A stretch of 64,000 bases of DNA from Gnetum montanum (lineage: Eukaryota; Streptophyta; Gnetopsida; Gnetales; Gnetaceae): contig MNCI01038362.1 in assembly GCA_015680685.1 (NCBI GenBank), positions 213,337 to 277,336 on the forward strand, given 5' to 3'. The notes beneath the pieces were generated by a model, which had not been told where the DNA came from, made no database searches, and saw nothing but the letters and a program-made list of their open reading frames with translations. Position 1 is the first letter of the stretch. Every line of letters begins with the position of its first letter. The position numbers were made by a program, and so were the translations under genes. Shown piece after piece: positions 35,001 to 47,224 of this stretch.

Positions 35001-36566
35001 TGTAGCGACCGAAAACGTCGACGACTGGAAAACGTCGAGAGATCGGCAAACGCGACAGTTTCGACCTCGTATCCGTGGGAGGGTCGTGCTGGGTATGAGC
35101 GGATATGGGGTGCCTTGAATAGTCTAGTCAATCAGACATGGACTTAGTCGGCGTCTATATAGCCTTTTGCAACATATAATTTGAAAACAAGAACGAAAGC
35201 ACGAAGTAATGCTTAAAAGTAAATAAGGCAGAAAATAATGTAAAGACACAACAATAAGCAGGAAACCAAGTAAAATGCAGTTAGAAAAGTGCACTGCTCC
35301 ATAGGTACAAGCTTGCTCTGTCAAGATGGATACAGTCAGTTGCACAGCGTTGAGGCGTGCAGAGATCCCAAGAGTAACTAGGACATGTAGAGCAAAACGG
35401 TTGTGTGCTTAGGCACAGACTCGGGAGTTGACAATGCAAAAATTCTACCAAGGTGGTAGAAAGGGAACTGAATAAAATGCAACTGAAAATGCTAACTGTT
35501 TGTAGTGTCAAATAGAAAGCTTACAATGCCCAATGCTCAATGTTACAATGCTTGTTTTTTCTTTTCTAGAACATCATGGGCCAACCAAGAGGTCATCTAA
35601 CCCTTTGAGTGCTACTCATCGGGGTATTTATAGGGCTAAAGGACATGCAAAAGGGACTGTTTGGACGCCACGTGCTGCACGTGCCATGCATGCCCATTGG
35701 ACTTGCATGACTGTTGTAATGCAAGCCTGCCATGCCGTAACTGTGAGCCTGCCACGCTGTAATTGTGCCACCAGCATCTAGAGATGTATGCCAACGATCC
35801 AATTAGGTGAAGTGCATTGATGTTGCACAACCACCTCATTCTTTGCTGTGTTTTGTAGCATAGCATGTCCGATGTAGCGTAGCACCTTGTCATGCATTCT
35901 ACTACATGCGAACTGTGTACTTGCTACGCTATGTAGCGTAGCGACTGGCCTTAGTCGCGAAAACTTTGCCAATTTGCAAACTTTGCTTCATGCATTGTGA
36001 GACTTGCAAAATTGCTGATTCTGCCCTTTGAGCTGCCTTCTGCCTCTTCCATAGGATTTCTATGCCTTGCTGCGCCATGTAGCTTAGCTTAGCATAGCAG
36101 CAGACATCATTCGCCGCTTCCTGACGAAAAGGGACATTGTTGAAGGACTTGAAGTTGGGTGATGGAACTGGCTATATAGCTTTTACCATGCTACACTATG
36201 CTACGTAGGGTAGCGTAGCGTGCAACTTCATCCTGCAATTATTTTTTGAAGCTTGCTACACTACATAGTGGGGCATAGCATAGTGTAGCAGACTTCATGA
36301 CTTAGAAAACTTGCTAAACTGTTTCGCGCATCTTGAGCCCTATTATCAAGTCTGTGCACCATTTCTGAGTAGGCTGTCAGCTGGGAAAACTACTTAGGTG
36401 GATAGGCAGGATGATCCGTAGAGCCTGTTTACACCCAAAGTAGAAAATTTTCCAAACTAGCTGGCCTACGTTCAGAGCATTCTCCTCTTGGAGAATTTCC
36501 GTAGTGCTACGCGAATTGCAAGGCCTGGTGAAGCGAGAATGACTTCGAATTTTTTAGGGTGTTTCA
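35001..36566 (-). repeat. 3' LTR of the Tat/Ogre element (1566 bp)
   Basis: Aligns with 51583-53027. About 200 bp near its low-coordinate end (35060-35275) is absent from the other LTR. A perfect inverted repeat gctacgcta-tg-tagcgtagc lies at 35923-35942, and degenerate versions follow at 36190-36295. ggtatttatagggc near 35623 is a TATA-like word on the minus strand. Confidence 0.88.
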
Positions 36567-36579
36567 TTGGCTCCTCTTT
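36567..36579 (-). other. Polypurine tract of the Tat/Ogre element
   Basis: Read on the minus strand, aaagaggagccaa immediately precedes the 3' LTR start TGAAACACC. Confidence 0.7.
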
Positions 36580-37807
36580 ATCGACGTCTGGAGAATGGGC
36601 TCGATAGACGTTGACAAAGAATATGAAACACCGCAAAAGGAAAAATGCTGAGGTTGTCACTCGATGAGTGTCGAGATGTCACTTGGCTGCATTTGAGAGT
36701 GTTGCATTGGAGTGAAGAGGCGAAGCAGGGAGGAAGGAGGCATAGGAGAAGGGCAAGAGTGAGGTTTAGCCAAATCCCTTGTCGAAGTGCTCATGAGAGA
36801 GTCGTGTGCATTTTCACCTTTGCTTCCATTGACATTCGACCTCCCATAGGACAGGTGTCTTTCCCAGGATGAGTTGCATTACATCTGTGTAGGGTTTCAA
36901 CCTACCTACAGATGTTTTCCATGCAGCGAGTTATGTTACACACGTCATGGAGTTTGTGCTGGTGTTTTCCATACGACAAGCTGTGTTACGCACATCATGG
37001 GATTTGTGCTCTTGAGTAGTCAAGCTAGTCGAGGCACTCACTTTGTGATGCTATAGCATTTGCTGTTGTCATAAGATGTGCCCTTGGGGGCAAAGGTCTT
37101 GCTCACTTCATACATTGTTGAAGCCTTTTGGACACCTTTGCTGGTGTGTTGTGTCCAAAGTAGGAAGGCCAACAACGATTTTGGCAGCATCTGCATGGAG
37201 GAGTTGGCGTCGAGGGCACCGGTGTGAGTGTGGATGCACTGGAATCCCTACCAGGGGCATGCATTCCCAATTCAACTATGGGATTAGCTACCACATAGCC
37301 AAACTTCATTGGTAGGGGATTGGAGGATAACAATATTGTGGCTAGCCCACAATACTACCAGAACTCCAACGGCAGGCACTGGCCAAGGAACTACTGTCAG
37401 GGCAAGGGGTGGTGACGACGGTAGGTCCGGAGGGCCAATTTGATGTCATATGACATCTTCGGGGGATCAGCATGATGCCCAGGGTGGTGGCGTCACATAT
37501 GTTCTAGACCACATTCCCATTGTGTCATGAACTATGTTCTGGAGCTGTGACGACCCACCCATGCGTTGGCATCGCGCCCACTCGTTCGATGTGTATTTGG
37601 TGCTAGTGCATGCTGGGGATGAGACGTGAACCCAGTTTAAGGTCTTGGTAGACTGTGTGTTGGTTTAAGGTCCCAGTAGACCGTACATGCCAGTTTAACG
37701 TCATAGTGGATGTTGCTCGATGCTGCTAGTTTAACGTCATTACTGATGCTGCTCGGTGCTGTTGCTAGTTTATTGTCTTAGCAGGTGGTGGTGGCTGTCG
37801 TTGTGCT
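36580..37807 (-). other. 3' untranslated region of the Tat/Ogre element
   Basis: No coding similarity recognised on either strand. 37631-37785 contains about five degenerate units of 'agtttaaggtc...gac', like the clusters at 41366-41865 and 46731-47035. Hypervariable, repeat-bearing 3' regions are known for this lineage. Confidence 0.6.
37631..37785. repeat. Hairpin-type minisatellite cluster 1
   Basis: About five degenerate units of agtttaaggtcttggtagac / agtttaacgtcatagtggat. Several units can pair ggtc with gac(c) within themselves. Confidence 0.6.
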
Positions 37808-40800
37808 TCAGACGTAGTATGGATTGAGGTACAAGTGATTCATCGGGCTGGTGAACTCGTTGTCATCCATGTCCGCCAGCTTGAAGTCTCCATTCCCGAA
37901 GGATTTAGTGACCACGTAAGGACCTTCCTAGTTGGCTGAGAATTTGCTCACGTGCTCACGGACGACTTTGAGGATGAGGTCTCCCTTCTGCACTGGCCGC
38001 TGATGTAGGTCTGCATGGTGCTTTTGCTACTTATTGCTCTGGTAGTGCTCTATGCATCTCAGCGTATGCGTGCGCTCCTCCTCTATTAAGTCGAGCTCGA
38101 TGATCCATGACTCGTTGTTTTGGGCTTCACTCACGATGTTAGATAGGATCATTCTGAGTGATGGTACCTGCAACTCAAGAGGCAACACAGCTTCAGATCC
38201 ATAAACAAGGCTGTAAGGGGTCTTACTTATTGCAGTCCTGCACGTCGTCCGATAGGCCCATAGAACATAGAATATTTGCTCGTTCCACCGCCTCTTGCTG
38301 TTGTTCAACATTCGCTTCAGCAAGTTGATGATGGACTTATTTGTAGCCTCCGCCTATCCGTTCGCCAGTGGGTAGTATAGGGAGGAGAATGATTTCTTAA
38401 TGCCTAGATGGTTGCAGAAGGTTCGGGTTTCTGTACTACTGAACTGTGGCCCATTGTCGGTCACAATAGTCATTGGAAGCCCAAATCTTGTTACGATGTT
38501 GTCTAGGATGAAATGGCAGATTTGATGAGACATCGTCTTCCTTAGGGGGATAGCCTCCACCCACTTGGTAAAGTACGCAGTGGTGGTGATAAGGAAACTA
38601 TGCCCTACGGAGGACTTAGGCATGATAGGCCCTATGAGGTTTAGTCCCCATTATTGGAAGGGCCACATGATTTGCATTGGGTGCAGGTCTACAAGTGCTA
38701 CGTGTATGAGATTTGTGTATCTTTGGCATGTGTCGCACGTCTTGACTTTTTATAGGCAATCACACTCCATGTGGGGCCAATAGCACCCTAGGCATCTGAT
38801 TTTTGTAGCCATGGCCTTGGGCGCTATCTGTCCACTGCACAACCCCTCATGCACTTCATTAACTACCTTCTATGATTGCTCCCCATCCACACATGCTAGC
38901 AATATCCCATCGTAGGAACATCGGCATAGGGCATCATTTCCCATGAGCACGTATTGTCGGGCACACTTATGGATTGCATCTCTCTAGGCAGATGTCAATC
39001 TATCTGGGGGTTCGTCATGCTATAGGTAAGCTTTAATGTTGGTGTACCACTCCTGGGTATCTGTAGCACTGACAGAGGCCACGTGTTCTGCGCATTCGAT
39101 AATCGAAGTTGGCAGGTTTGCCAAGGAATGTGATGGAATGTTTAATGTAAGGGTAGCTAAGGCATCTGCCATGATGTTCTCGTTGCGTGGCATGTGTTGC
39201 ACATTTGTGGTTGCAAATTTCTTAAGCAGGATTTTTGCTAGGTTGTAGTAGGGTTGTAGGTGCGTAGCCTTGCAGGCGTAGACCTCAGTGATTTGATTCA
39301 CAACTAGTTGTGAATCTATCTAGATTGCCAGGTGTTGTATGCGTGATGCTTGGGTAGTTAAGAGGCCTCTAAGAAACCCCTCATACTCTGCCACATTATA
39401 TGTGCAAGCGAATGCAAAACGATATGCAGATGAATTATTTCCCCAGAAGGGGATGTGATGACGGTAGCGGCGCTACCTCCTTGTGCAGTTGAGGCACCGT
39501 TGAAGTGTAAAATGGCTTCAAGATGCGATGGGACAATGTTGATATTTCCAACTTGCTTGTCCGGGAATTCAGGGTCTATGTTGGCCTAGTCGTTGACTGG
39601 CGAGGCTGTGAGTTGGGTTGCTATGGCTTGACCCTTCATCGACGATTGACTTACATAGTGTAAATTGAACTCCGTGGTTATTTCTTTCCATCGAGCTATC
39701 CTACTACTTTTGTATAGGTTGTTAGTAATAGCCCGAAGTATATTGCTTTTGCAAATGATGTTGGTTGTATTACGAAACAGATGATGCCTCCACTTTTTTA
39801 GTGCGAACACTAAGGCAAGGCAATTCCTCTCCACTTCATTGTATTTTGCCTCGTGCGCTATTAGTGCATGACTTAGGTAATAAACTAGTATCTCAGACCC
39901 GTCGTCTCATTTCTAACATAGAAATGCCGCGATAGATGTGTAGGAGGTGGTGAGGTAGATAAAGAAGGGCTTATCCCTTTGTGGCAGATGCACAGTTGGG
40001 AGGTGTGAGAGTTTCTTCTTTAGGTCGTTGAAGGCCTGTTGACACTCGGTTGTCCACTAGAAGGTAACCCCCTTCTTTAGAAGATGTTGCATGGGGTGTA
40101 ACTTGTCGATCAACCTTGCTATGAACCTTAGAATGAACTGTACCCTACCTTGCAAACCACGTAGCTCCTTAAGGTTTGCGGGTGGCGCCAGGTTGATGAT
40201 GGCCTTGACTTTGTTAGGGTTCACCCATATTCCGGCCTCTAATACTATGGACCCTAACATGCGTCTTGTTTTCAACCCGAAGACGCACTTCTTACGATTA
40301 AGGCGTAAGTCATGCATTTGGCAGTACTTGAGGACTACTCCTAGATCAGGTGGGTGATCAGCTGCCTCTTTGGACTTGACTGCTATATCATCCACATAGT
40401 CGTTTAATATTTCTAGGATATAGTCGTTGAAAATGTAGGTCATGGCTCGCTAGTAGGTTGCTCCAGCATTCTTAAGCCCGAAGGGCATCATGGTGTAGCA
40501 GAATGTCCCCCATGGGGTTATGAATGTTGTTGATAGCTAGTGCTCTAAGTTAATGCAGATTTGGTTGTATCCGGAGAAACCATCCATAAAAGATAGCAGA
40601 GCATGACCAGCTGTGGTGTCGATGAGCTGATCAATGCCTTGTTCAAGTCCCGAAAGCCTATATAGATTTGTATTCCTCCCATTTTCTTCGAAACCACAAT
40701 GATGTTGGATACCCACTCTTAGTAGTTAACCGCGCAGATGAAACTAGCTTGGTATAGCTTGCTGATTTCATCCCTCATGACTAGTGTGATTTTTGGCTTA

Positions 40801-41090
40801 ACTTTGCGAGCCTTCTACTTAACTGCCTTCATGTGTGGGTCTAGGACGATGTTATGCTGAATCAGCCGCGGATCCAAACCCGACATGTCAGTGTACAACC
40901 ATGTGAAGACATTGATGTTGTCTTGCAGAATCTTGGCTATGTTTTTATGCATTTGTATGTTTAGGAGGGAGCTAAGTTTTAATGTTTTCATCTCCCATTT
41001 TGACGTGGTCACAAGTGTCTCGATGAGAGGATCCTCGGTTACATCCTCAACTTCTAAGTTTAGGGCTTGGACTAGTTGCTTGGGTTAGTC
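37808..41090 (-). pseudogene. Pol of the Tat/Ogre element: RT, two RNase H domains, integrase
   Basis: Minus strand, three frames used in turn (shifts near 40500-40800 and 39350-39580). The RT entry is at 41010-40680 (V-F-T-W-L-Y...M-S-G-L-D-P, then G-F-R-D-L-N). The catalytic Y-V-D-D is intact at 40398-40387. RNase H with K-W-R-H-H-L and K-G-Q-A lies at 39830-39610. A second, archaeal-type RNase H (F-N-G-A-S-T-A-Q-G-G near 39500, N-E-N-I-M-A-D-A-L-A near 39170) is diagnostic of the Tat lineage. The integrase DDE core has T-D-N-G-P-Q-F-S-S near 38460 and L-L-K-R-M-L near 38320. The C-terminal G-P-Y-V-V...L-N-P-Y-Y-V ends at the stop 37810-37808. Many premature stops. Confidence 0.88.
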
Positions 41091-42201
41091 TAGCGATGCT
41101 TCTAAGGCTGCTATCGTGCTAGTTGTGGTTGCTCCTAGTCGATCAGGTTGGGGTTCAACTGTCTCGCGAGCTTGCCGTGTGGCCCTACTAACGTTAAGGA
41201 TGTGGAAAGGTTGTGATGGATTTCCAACTCTTGCTCGACTTGCCAACATGAGATAAAATCCTAGTTAAGAGACATCTGTTGGCAGAGATTGTGTATAATG
41301 AAAATTTGCAAAGTAGTGACGAGATGCAAATTGCGAAGTGTGCTGATGTAAAGGTTGAAAGTTTGCCAGTTTAAGGTCATGGCAGACCGCCAAGGCATAA
41401 GAGTGCAGAACTGCTAAAGATGTAAAACTGCCAATGCGAAGTGTGAAGCTGTGAAACTATCGATATGCAAATGCTAAACTACTAGTTTAGTGTCATTTCA
41501 AACTACCAAATCGTAACATGCAAAATGATAGTATGCAAAATGGAAAATTGCAGGTATGAGAAATGCAAAACCGTTAATGCGAAAATACAAACTACTAACA
41601 TGAAAACACGAAACTACTAGAAATTGCGACACTGCCAATGTGGAAGTGCAAAATTATGAGAAGATGTGAAACTTCCCATGTAAGAGTGTGGAATTTCTAG
41701 TTTAACATCATTGCGGACTACGAACGTAATAGGTTGAAACTACTACTTTAGGATCTTTTCGGACTGTTAGGGGTGCAACTACGCTAGGATTGCTAGTTTA
41801 AGGTCTTTTTGGACCGGTTGCACTGCGATTGCCAAGATTACTAGTTTAAGGTCTTTTCAGATCTGTAATGAAAAGAAATATATTTTTTTGTTTTTGGTAA
41901 AGCAAACAGTTGGCTTGAAGCGTGTCAAGGCTTTTAATGCTAACAGTGTCACGATGTCATGGCGAGCATGCTACATTGTACGACGCGCTCCACATTAATC
42001 GGAGAGAGAGAGCGGCAAGTTTCCCTATCTTTATCATTACGATCATAAATAGTGGTTAAACCCTAGAAATTTTGTCATTCTTACTGTAAGAGCACAGAGT
42101 CCACATCGGAGCACAAAGCGATTTTGGAGCGTGAAGCAATTATGCTAACAACTAGCAGGATGCATTTTTATAGCGAAGAGGGTAAATCTGCAAGTAGAAT
42201 A
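41091..42201. other. Spacer between pol and the antisense gene
   Basis: The 41091-41260 part may be the degraded N-terminal lead-in of pol (minus strand). 41366-41865 is the repeat cluster listed separately. 41940-42200 should contain the plus-strand promoter of the split gene. Nothing definite was recognised there, although aaccctagaaattttgtcattcttac (42060-42085) looks like transcribed leader sequence. Confidence 0.45.
41366..41865. repeat. Hairpin-type minisatellite cluster 2
   Basis: Recurrent ctagtttaaggtcttttcagac units (for example 41366, 41480, 41698, 41796, 41847), interleaved with reiterated 'tgcaaaactgccaatgcgaa' type text. Confidence 0.65.
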
Positions 42202-45200
42202 ATGGCTCCTAAGAGGGAACGCACTCATCTGATGCTTGCAAAGGTTGAGGAGGCAAAGAACACCCTAGGGCACATGACATAAGCACGCATTGCGGCACGG
42301 AAGAGCACACCATTGACCTAGTAGGTTACTATGCTTCCTCTACTTATTCGTTTTGTATTTTCTGTTGTTCTCTACTTTTGTTGTGTGTCATATTTGTTTT
42401 GCATCCATTCTTGGCTGCCTATGTTTTCTGTGGTTGGGTCATTTTGGCCCTTGCATCGTCGTTGTCATCATTTCGGTTGTGGCAAATGCATAAACATTAA
42501 GTCATAGTTGTATGCAAGGCTGCTTAAAACGTCACCATGGCAATTGTCATAACCGTGGGGGCTAGGGTAGTTTAAGTTGCTTGACCTTCGAATGGCGTAA
42601 CGTAGAACCCTTAGGAGGGCTAGGCCATGTGTGATGCGATAGTGCAACACGTGTTTTGTTAGGGCATGTTGCCAATTGTTCTGTTGCTACGCTAGCCTAT
42701 TTACATGTTCTTGCTACGCTAGGCTTTCACCCCTTTGCTACGCTATGTGCAGGTAGAGGGTTATGCTATGCTATATGTATGAACTACTAGGCGCTGCTAC
42801 ATTGCGCATGTATTGCCCTTAGATATGATGCTAATATTTGCTGATTGTGTCATGCAGGGCGGGGCTGAGGCCTGGGCTGATTGTTTTGAAAATTAGATGG
42901 ATCCTGTGTTATGTGAGTAGACCTATGGCTAATGCTCCTCCTCCCAAGATATGTATGGGAGAGTGAGGGGTCTAGTTTAGGAAAGGGGCATAGGACTTCT
43001 TGCAACTCCTCCTTGACCACTTCAGTGTGATCGTTTGGTCATCCCTGGAGAAGGAGGAGGCGGTCGGTATAATAGAATCCATTTTACCTAGGGTGAGCCA
43101 TGGCATTCTGAGGTTTCTGACTGATGGGGCAATCACGAGTGGGCTGGGAGAAGGATCTAGTCAGTGCCCAATAAGGTTAAGGTGCTTGGCCTGGATCTAG
43201 GAGATGCTTGAGTATAGCTACTACCACCGTTTCAACACATTGTTCCTTGCACATTTTATGATGATGTGCTTCCAGAACCCTCAAGGAACTGTCTACTGTG
43301 CCGGTGGGTGAGTTTCGTAGCCTTCTTTTGCTGTGTTTGTGCGACACTGGCCATAGTGGCCTAATGCTAACAGTATGCATTTGCTACCAGGTTCTTGATC
43401 AACGAGGATGGGGTTCATGACCTACCGAGTTTACTGGCTACAACACAGATAGCCCTACAGGAGTTCTCTTCTGCTGAGAACCTACGGGTGGGTGTGATCG
43501 GTCAATGCAGGGGTGAATACCACACCTACCCAGACATATATTCTACCCTCTACAATTAGTGCAAGGGGCAGGGCTAGTTGGATGGGGAGTGGGCAGAACC
43601 CTTCAAATCGATCATGATTGAATAAGTTCTGATTAAACTCCCATAGTTCTCACTACCATACCAACCTGGTAGGTCGAGTAGTAAGTGCCACATGTTTAAG
43701 TGTCTTTGCAATTTTTGAATTTTTTGCATTTTTTGCTAAACATTTTTGTGGAACTGTTGCAGGGGCGAGGAAGCCTCAGGAGGTGATGATGGTAACTGCC
43801 AAGGCATAGGGGGTGAATTTATACTTCAAGTATGGGGAAGTAGAGATGAGCCAACGCTGGCTGAACGGTAGGGCCTTGGACTCCCTAGTCCAGAAAATTG
43901 AAAAGGCGGGGCTTATGGATCTATTCCTAGCCCCAAATCTAAATGTTCCTGTAGTCGAGATGCTCACCTTGGTCGAATCTTTTTTTGACAAGGTGAGCCG
44001 CTTTCGCCTGTGTGTGCATGGCATGTAGGTGATCATTGACGTCAATGACTAGCTGTTCGTGGATCTGTTCAGTGTCCCTTCCGAAGGTATTTCAATAGGG
44101 TCGAAGTCCAACATGAAGTTTACCCTTCAGAAGAAGGACATTTAGGAGTGGTTAGGGCTCACTAAGGAGTGTAAGAGGCTTCCTATGGAGAAACTCAAAG
44201 AAGGACCTGCCAAGAAGTTTTACCTTATTTTTCATGCTCACTCATTCCCCCATCTGCTTACCTATAGAAAGGTCTTGGGGCTTGAGCAGGCTTGGATAAT
44301 GCGTGAGGTTATGGAGGAAGGGGCCCATTACAACTAGGCCGAGTCTTTATGTAAAGGCTTGCGGGCTGAGATCTTGGGGCACCATATGAAAATGGAGTCC
44401 TGTCCAACATCCATTACGTCTTTTAAATAGATTGCCTTAAGCGCTTCGCAGAGTTCCTAGTGGTTTAGAAGAAAGGAGTCTGGGTCGTGCAAAATCATGA
44501 CCAAATTTTTAGACTATGGATCCGCCAAGTCTTTCGGATCATCCGAACCCAAGATCCCCTAGAAATAATTTGGGAGTCGCTTTCTATAACGACTAAGGAT
44601 CGAGTGGCCTGTAACATTCATGGCCAGAACAACATAGGAGAGACACCCCTTGCCATGGATGGTAGCGTGTCATAGGGTGAAAGTTTCATAACTACGACTA
44701 TGGCCAGCAAGTTGCAGCAGAAGAGGCCTCCCCCAGCTAAGGAAGCCCTTCGCGTTGAGGAGGAGGAAGGGTGAAGACTACAGCTTAAACTATAGAGGAC
44801 ATGACCTCCTATTGGTAAGTGCTTTCGTTCAATGCTTACTTTGCTATTGTCTGCTACGCTAAGTGGTGTAGTGCAACGTAGCATCTGCCTTAGGCTAACT
44901 TGCTTTGAGTTAATGCAAATGCATTTTTTTACCACTAGAAGAAAAAGAAGAAGGTGACGAAGAGTTGGCAGCCCTTAACATGAGGGTGACGAATAAAGAT
45001 ACAGAGGCCCTAGTCTCAGGGAGAAGGGATCTAGTCAAGAACAAGGGAGTTCCTGCGGCTAAGGAAAGGACTCTCGTTATTAGGGAGAATCCTCCTACTA
45101 AGGAGTCTCCCTTGAATAAAAAAGACACTGGTCTCCTCAAAGGAAAATAACTAGTGCATGAAGAGGAGTTCCGTAGGGACTCAACAGGAACCTCTAATCA

Positions 45201-46464
45201 TGCCACCATCATCGTCTTACATCAGCAAGAAGAAAGACCTCCATCGGATGTTAGTAAGTTCAGAAATATGTTTTCCTTATCATAGTCTATCTTGATCATT
45301 GCTAATGTGTTTGGTTATGCGACAGGTGCTATTGCTAATGCCACAGGACCCTCTCCGGTTCACGTGGGACCTTTGGCAGAAATCCTTGACAAATTCATAT
45401 TTATGCAGGGGATTGTTGACGACATGATTAGTCGCCTTCAGCAGGTGGACCGTGAAGTAGGTAAGTAGTAGTGTTGTCTGCTCTCGCATTGTTATGCTAA
45501 AATTTCTTGCATTTGCTACTTATGCTATGCTAATGCGACTAGTGTGTTATTTATGTCATGATAGCCTCTTGACTTAAATGGTACTCGACACGACCTTTGA
45601 AATTTAGTGCTATGTCCACATTCCAGTCGGACGTGACCGAGGTGTCTCGTTGCACATACGATGAGGTTTGCAAATGCGCTTTGCACTCAGCACGCTCCCT
45701 GTGGGAGTACAAGCGTACCAATGAGAACCTGTGGAAATGGGTCCAAAAGGCTGAGCAAAGGGAGGTTGACCTGAGGGCCGAGGTGGAGGACCTTAAGTCG
45801 AGAAACGAGTTCCTCATAGCTTGCAACACTAACAATGAGGACTGGAGCACAGCTATGGTAGACCACACTAGGTTTTGGACAGTTGCATGTCAAAATGTCG
45901 AGACCACCCATGAACTAATAGAGCAGCAGATGTAGATGGACCTGCTAGACTAGATGTGTCATGATCTAAAAGACTTCAGCTCCAATATTTACGAATGGGG
46001 GTAGAGCCCCAAAGAAACCATAAACATATGTATAAATACGAAAATGCCGCCCATCGTAAACTGTACGAAGACGCTGCTGTGGAGGCATTTACGTATGAAG
46101 AATTTGTAAATGCCATTGATGCTTCTGAGGCCTATACCAGGTTCAAAGAGTAGGTCAAGGTCACGAAATCTCCTGACTAGAAGATGGACACCTGCCGAAA
46201 GGGAGAGAGCTACTACAGCAGATGCTGCACCGAGCAAAAGGCGTTGGATAGATATCATGGAAGAGGAGGTCTAGGTTTGCCTCAAGCTTAGTTTAGATAA
46301 AATACCCTTCGAGATAGACCCAGGTCCTTCTCAGGTTAGTTAATGTTTACCATGCTAATGTTTATGCTTTGTTGTAGTTTGCGTTTGTTGTCCTAGCTGA
46401 CCGCTTCATTTCCACGATGCAGGCCCCAGATGAGGGTGCAACGCTCGTAGAGGAAGGAAATTAA
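42202..46464 (+). pseudogene. Antisense split gene inside the Tat/Ogre element (plant transposon-protein type)
   Basis: Plus strand, opposite to the host element. ATG 42202 begins M-A-P-K-R-E; eight exons can be drawn with GT-AG introns at about 42325-42857, 43308-43390, 43681-43762, 44815-44938, 45254-45325, 45461-45564 and 46335-46422; the last six are 72-124 bp with GTAAGT, GTGAGT or GTTAGT donors. The stop is TAA 46462-46464. Exon 4 contains W-L-N-G-R-A-L-D...K-I-E-K-A-G-L-M-D-L-F and V-D-L-F-S-V-P-S-E-G, resembling the plant putative transposon protein domain. Exon 5 is Lys/Glu-rich; exon 7 encodes a coiled-coil-like K-A-E-Q-R-E-V-D-L-R-A-E-V-E-D-L-K stretch. Many in-frame stops and at least one frame inconsistency (exon 1-2) mean it is no longer functional. 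The lineage is known to include elements with antisense ORFs, but the function of those is unknown. Confidence 0.68.
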
Positions 46465-47224
46465 GAGTCAACAAGGGAAAAAGAAAGGGAAGGCAATGCA
46501 CAAGGCAATGATGCAGCAACAAAAGATGAAACCGATGCGAACAGAGACAACCCATCACCACATGGGATTTTTTTTCAAAATTTGAAATTTTGGATTTTTG
46601 AATTTTTTGTGTAACAAATTTTGCAAACATTGTTTGAAAATGACAGTTTTGAATAAAGTAAGAGGATTTTACGCTAAATTGTGTATTGCATACATGCATT
46701 TTGTATAGAATGTTTATGCTTTCATGTGCTAGTTTTAGGCCATTTCGGGCCATTACGTAACATGCCAAGGAGATGATGCGTCAACAACTTGAACAACGGC
46801 TAACTAGTAACTTATGCTAGTTTTAGGCCGTTTCGAGCCATTGCTAGTTTTAGGCCATTTTGGGCCATAGCGTAGCATAGTTTTAGGCCATTTTGGGCCA
46901 TAGTGTAGTTTTAGGCCGTTTTGGGCCATAGCGTAGTTTTAGGATGTTTCGGGCCATTGCGTAAATGCACATTGCTAGTTTTAGGCCAGTTTGGGCCATT
47001 GCACATCGCTAGTTTTAGGCCATTTCGGACCATAGTGTAGAAGCATATGAGTAGTGTGTGGGTAGAAAGAAGTGGGGTTGCTACGCTAGGTGAAGCTGCT
47101 TCTTGACCCGATGCGGGTTGAGTGAGACGTAAGGCCGAGGCGCTCTACCAGGGCCTTTGTCTATGTCGTCACCTCCCACTTAGAAGGGTAAGTCAATCCA
47201 TGCATTTTCATTTTGGGGATCAAC
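46465..47224. other. Spacer between the antisense gene and the protease
   Basis: No gene. 46580-46720 is AT-rich; 46731-47035 is the third repeat cluster. The words ttgctacgctagg at 47078 and tagcgtag recur as elsewhere in the element. Confidence 0.6.
46731..47035. repeat. Hairpin-type minisatellite cluster 3
   Basis: At least eight units of ctagttttaggccattt followed by cgggccat, each able to pair ggcc with ggcc. Some are separated by the word 'agcgtag'. Confidence 0.75.
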
